Shown: one piece after another, positions 5,289 through 5,835 of the stretch
Layout of the letters: the number at the start of each line of letters is the position of its first letter
How positions within the stretch are numbered: position 1 is the first letter of the stretch
Origin: Ruminococcus sp.
GTDB lineage: Bacteria > Bacillota > Clostridia > Oscillospirales > Acutalibacteraceae
Length of the DNA stretch: 5,835 bases
Reading direction: 5' to 3'
Assembly: GCA_017502425.1 (NCBI GenBank)
Contig: JAFVVB010000051.1
Span: 1-5,835 of the forward strand
Notes under the pieces: generated by a model
The model's input: the letters and a program-made list of their open reading frames with translations, nothing else
Told to the model about the DNA's origin: nothing
Databases searched by the model: none
Program-made: the position numbers and the translations under genes

Positions 5289-5835
5289 AGGTCTGCTTAT
5301 CGTATATGCAGGTGCTTCCGGAGTAGGTAAAGGCACCATAATGAAGGAACTTTTAAAATCTAACGATAACTTCAGACTTTCCGTTTCTGCTACTACACGT
5401 TCGCCTAGAGATGGTGAGAGAAACGGAATCGAGTATCACTTCGTTTCAAAAGATGATTTTGAGAAACTTATCAACGAAGACGGTTTACTGGAATACGCAA
5501 GTTACTGTGATAATTATTACGGTACCCCTAAAAAAGCTGTGTTTGACATGCTTGAACAAGGAATAGATGTATTTTTAGAAATTGAGATTAAAGGTTTCTT
5601 ACAGATTAAAGAAAAGTATCCTGATTGTGTTACTATTTTCCTCTTACCGCCTAGTATGGATGAACTAAGAAGACGTCTTGTTGGCAGAGGAACTGAAACT
5701 ATCGATGTTATCAATAAAAGACTTGACACCGCAAAAGAAGAAATCACATATGCTGATCGTTTTGATTATACAGTTGTAAACGATAATGTTGATAGAGCTA
5801 AAAATGAGATTTTAGATATTATTTCCAATATTAAA
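5281..5835 (+). CDS. gmk: Guanylate kinase, C-terminus cut by window edge
   Basis: Guanylate kinase transfers phosphate from ATP to GMP, giving GDP, in cytoplasmic purine metabolism. The window holds 185 residues of a usual 200 or so, and the frame is open to the last base. The P-loop is GASGVGKGT (11-19). GMP-binding residues map with a constant offset of two to yeast guanylate kinase: S36, R40 and R43 in SATTRSPRDGE, Y52, E71, Y80 and T82 in YYGTP. The lid region RRRLVGRGTET (130-140) supplies arginines for ATP. One oddity is LEIEIKGF (99-106) where bacteria usually have LEIDVQGA, so Asp is replaced by Glu at 102 and Gln by Lys at 104. The start is the ATG at 5281, with AGGAGG (5269-5274) six bases before it. 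It overlaps the 3' end of remA by 8 bases, implying coupled translation. In B. subtilis rpoZ follows. Confidence 0.97.
   Translation, partial: MGKGLLIVYAGASGVGKGTIMKELLKSNDNFRLSVSATTRSPRDGERNGIEYHFVSKDDFEKLINEDGLLEYASYCDNYYGTPKKAVFDMLEQGIDVFLEIEIKGFLQIKEKYPDCVTIFLLPPSMDELRRRLVGRGTETIDVINKRLDTAKEEITYADRFDYTVVNDNVDRAKNEILDIISNIK

Noticed and set aside
5517..5747. Minus-strand 76-codon frame opposite gmk
   Set aside because: It is an antisense shadow of gmk.

Overview
This is an AT-rich window from a Gram-positive Firmicute, most likely a Clostridia member of the Ruminococcus/Oscillospiraceae kind. The evidence is the yicC-remA-gmk cluster, whose order matches Bacillus subtilis yloC-ylzA(remA)-gmk. 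Strong AGGAGG-type ribosome binding sites and canonical TTGACA/TATAAT promoters fit, as does a secreted protein ending in a dockerin-like module. The exact genus cannot be read from the sequence. I see no mobile element, CRISPR array, tRNA or rRNA.

Layout from left to right. Bases 1-501 (minus) hold the first 167 codons of a phosphoglucomutase/phosphomannomutase. A 219-base divergent spacer carries a good promoter for each direction. Bases 721-1599 (plus) encode a membrane-anchored protein with two tandem lipocalin-like beta domains and no assigned function. It converges on a secreted beta-propeller/dockerin-like protein (1651-3102, minus), and the two share a bidirectional terminator. The minus gene very probably starts at a GTG, because the upstream in-frame ATG lies inside its -10 box. 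A palindrome resembling a GlnR/TnrA operator sits upstream of its promoter. Next comes yebC (3231-3971, minus) with its own terminator. A 172-base divergent spacer (3972-4143) follows, holding a perfect 16-base palindrome and promoters in both directions. The yicC-remA-gmk operon (4144 to the window end, plus) closes the window, with gmk cut off by the edge.

The right half is conserved housekeeping: a YebC translation/regulatory factor, a YicC-type endoribonuclease, the DNA-binding regulator RemA and guanylate kinase. The left half is a sugar-phosphate mutase plus two lineage-specific envelope proteins of unknown role. I see no convincing new multi-gene system. The best leads are regulatory (the two palindromes) and the two uncharacterised surface proteins.
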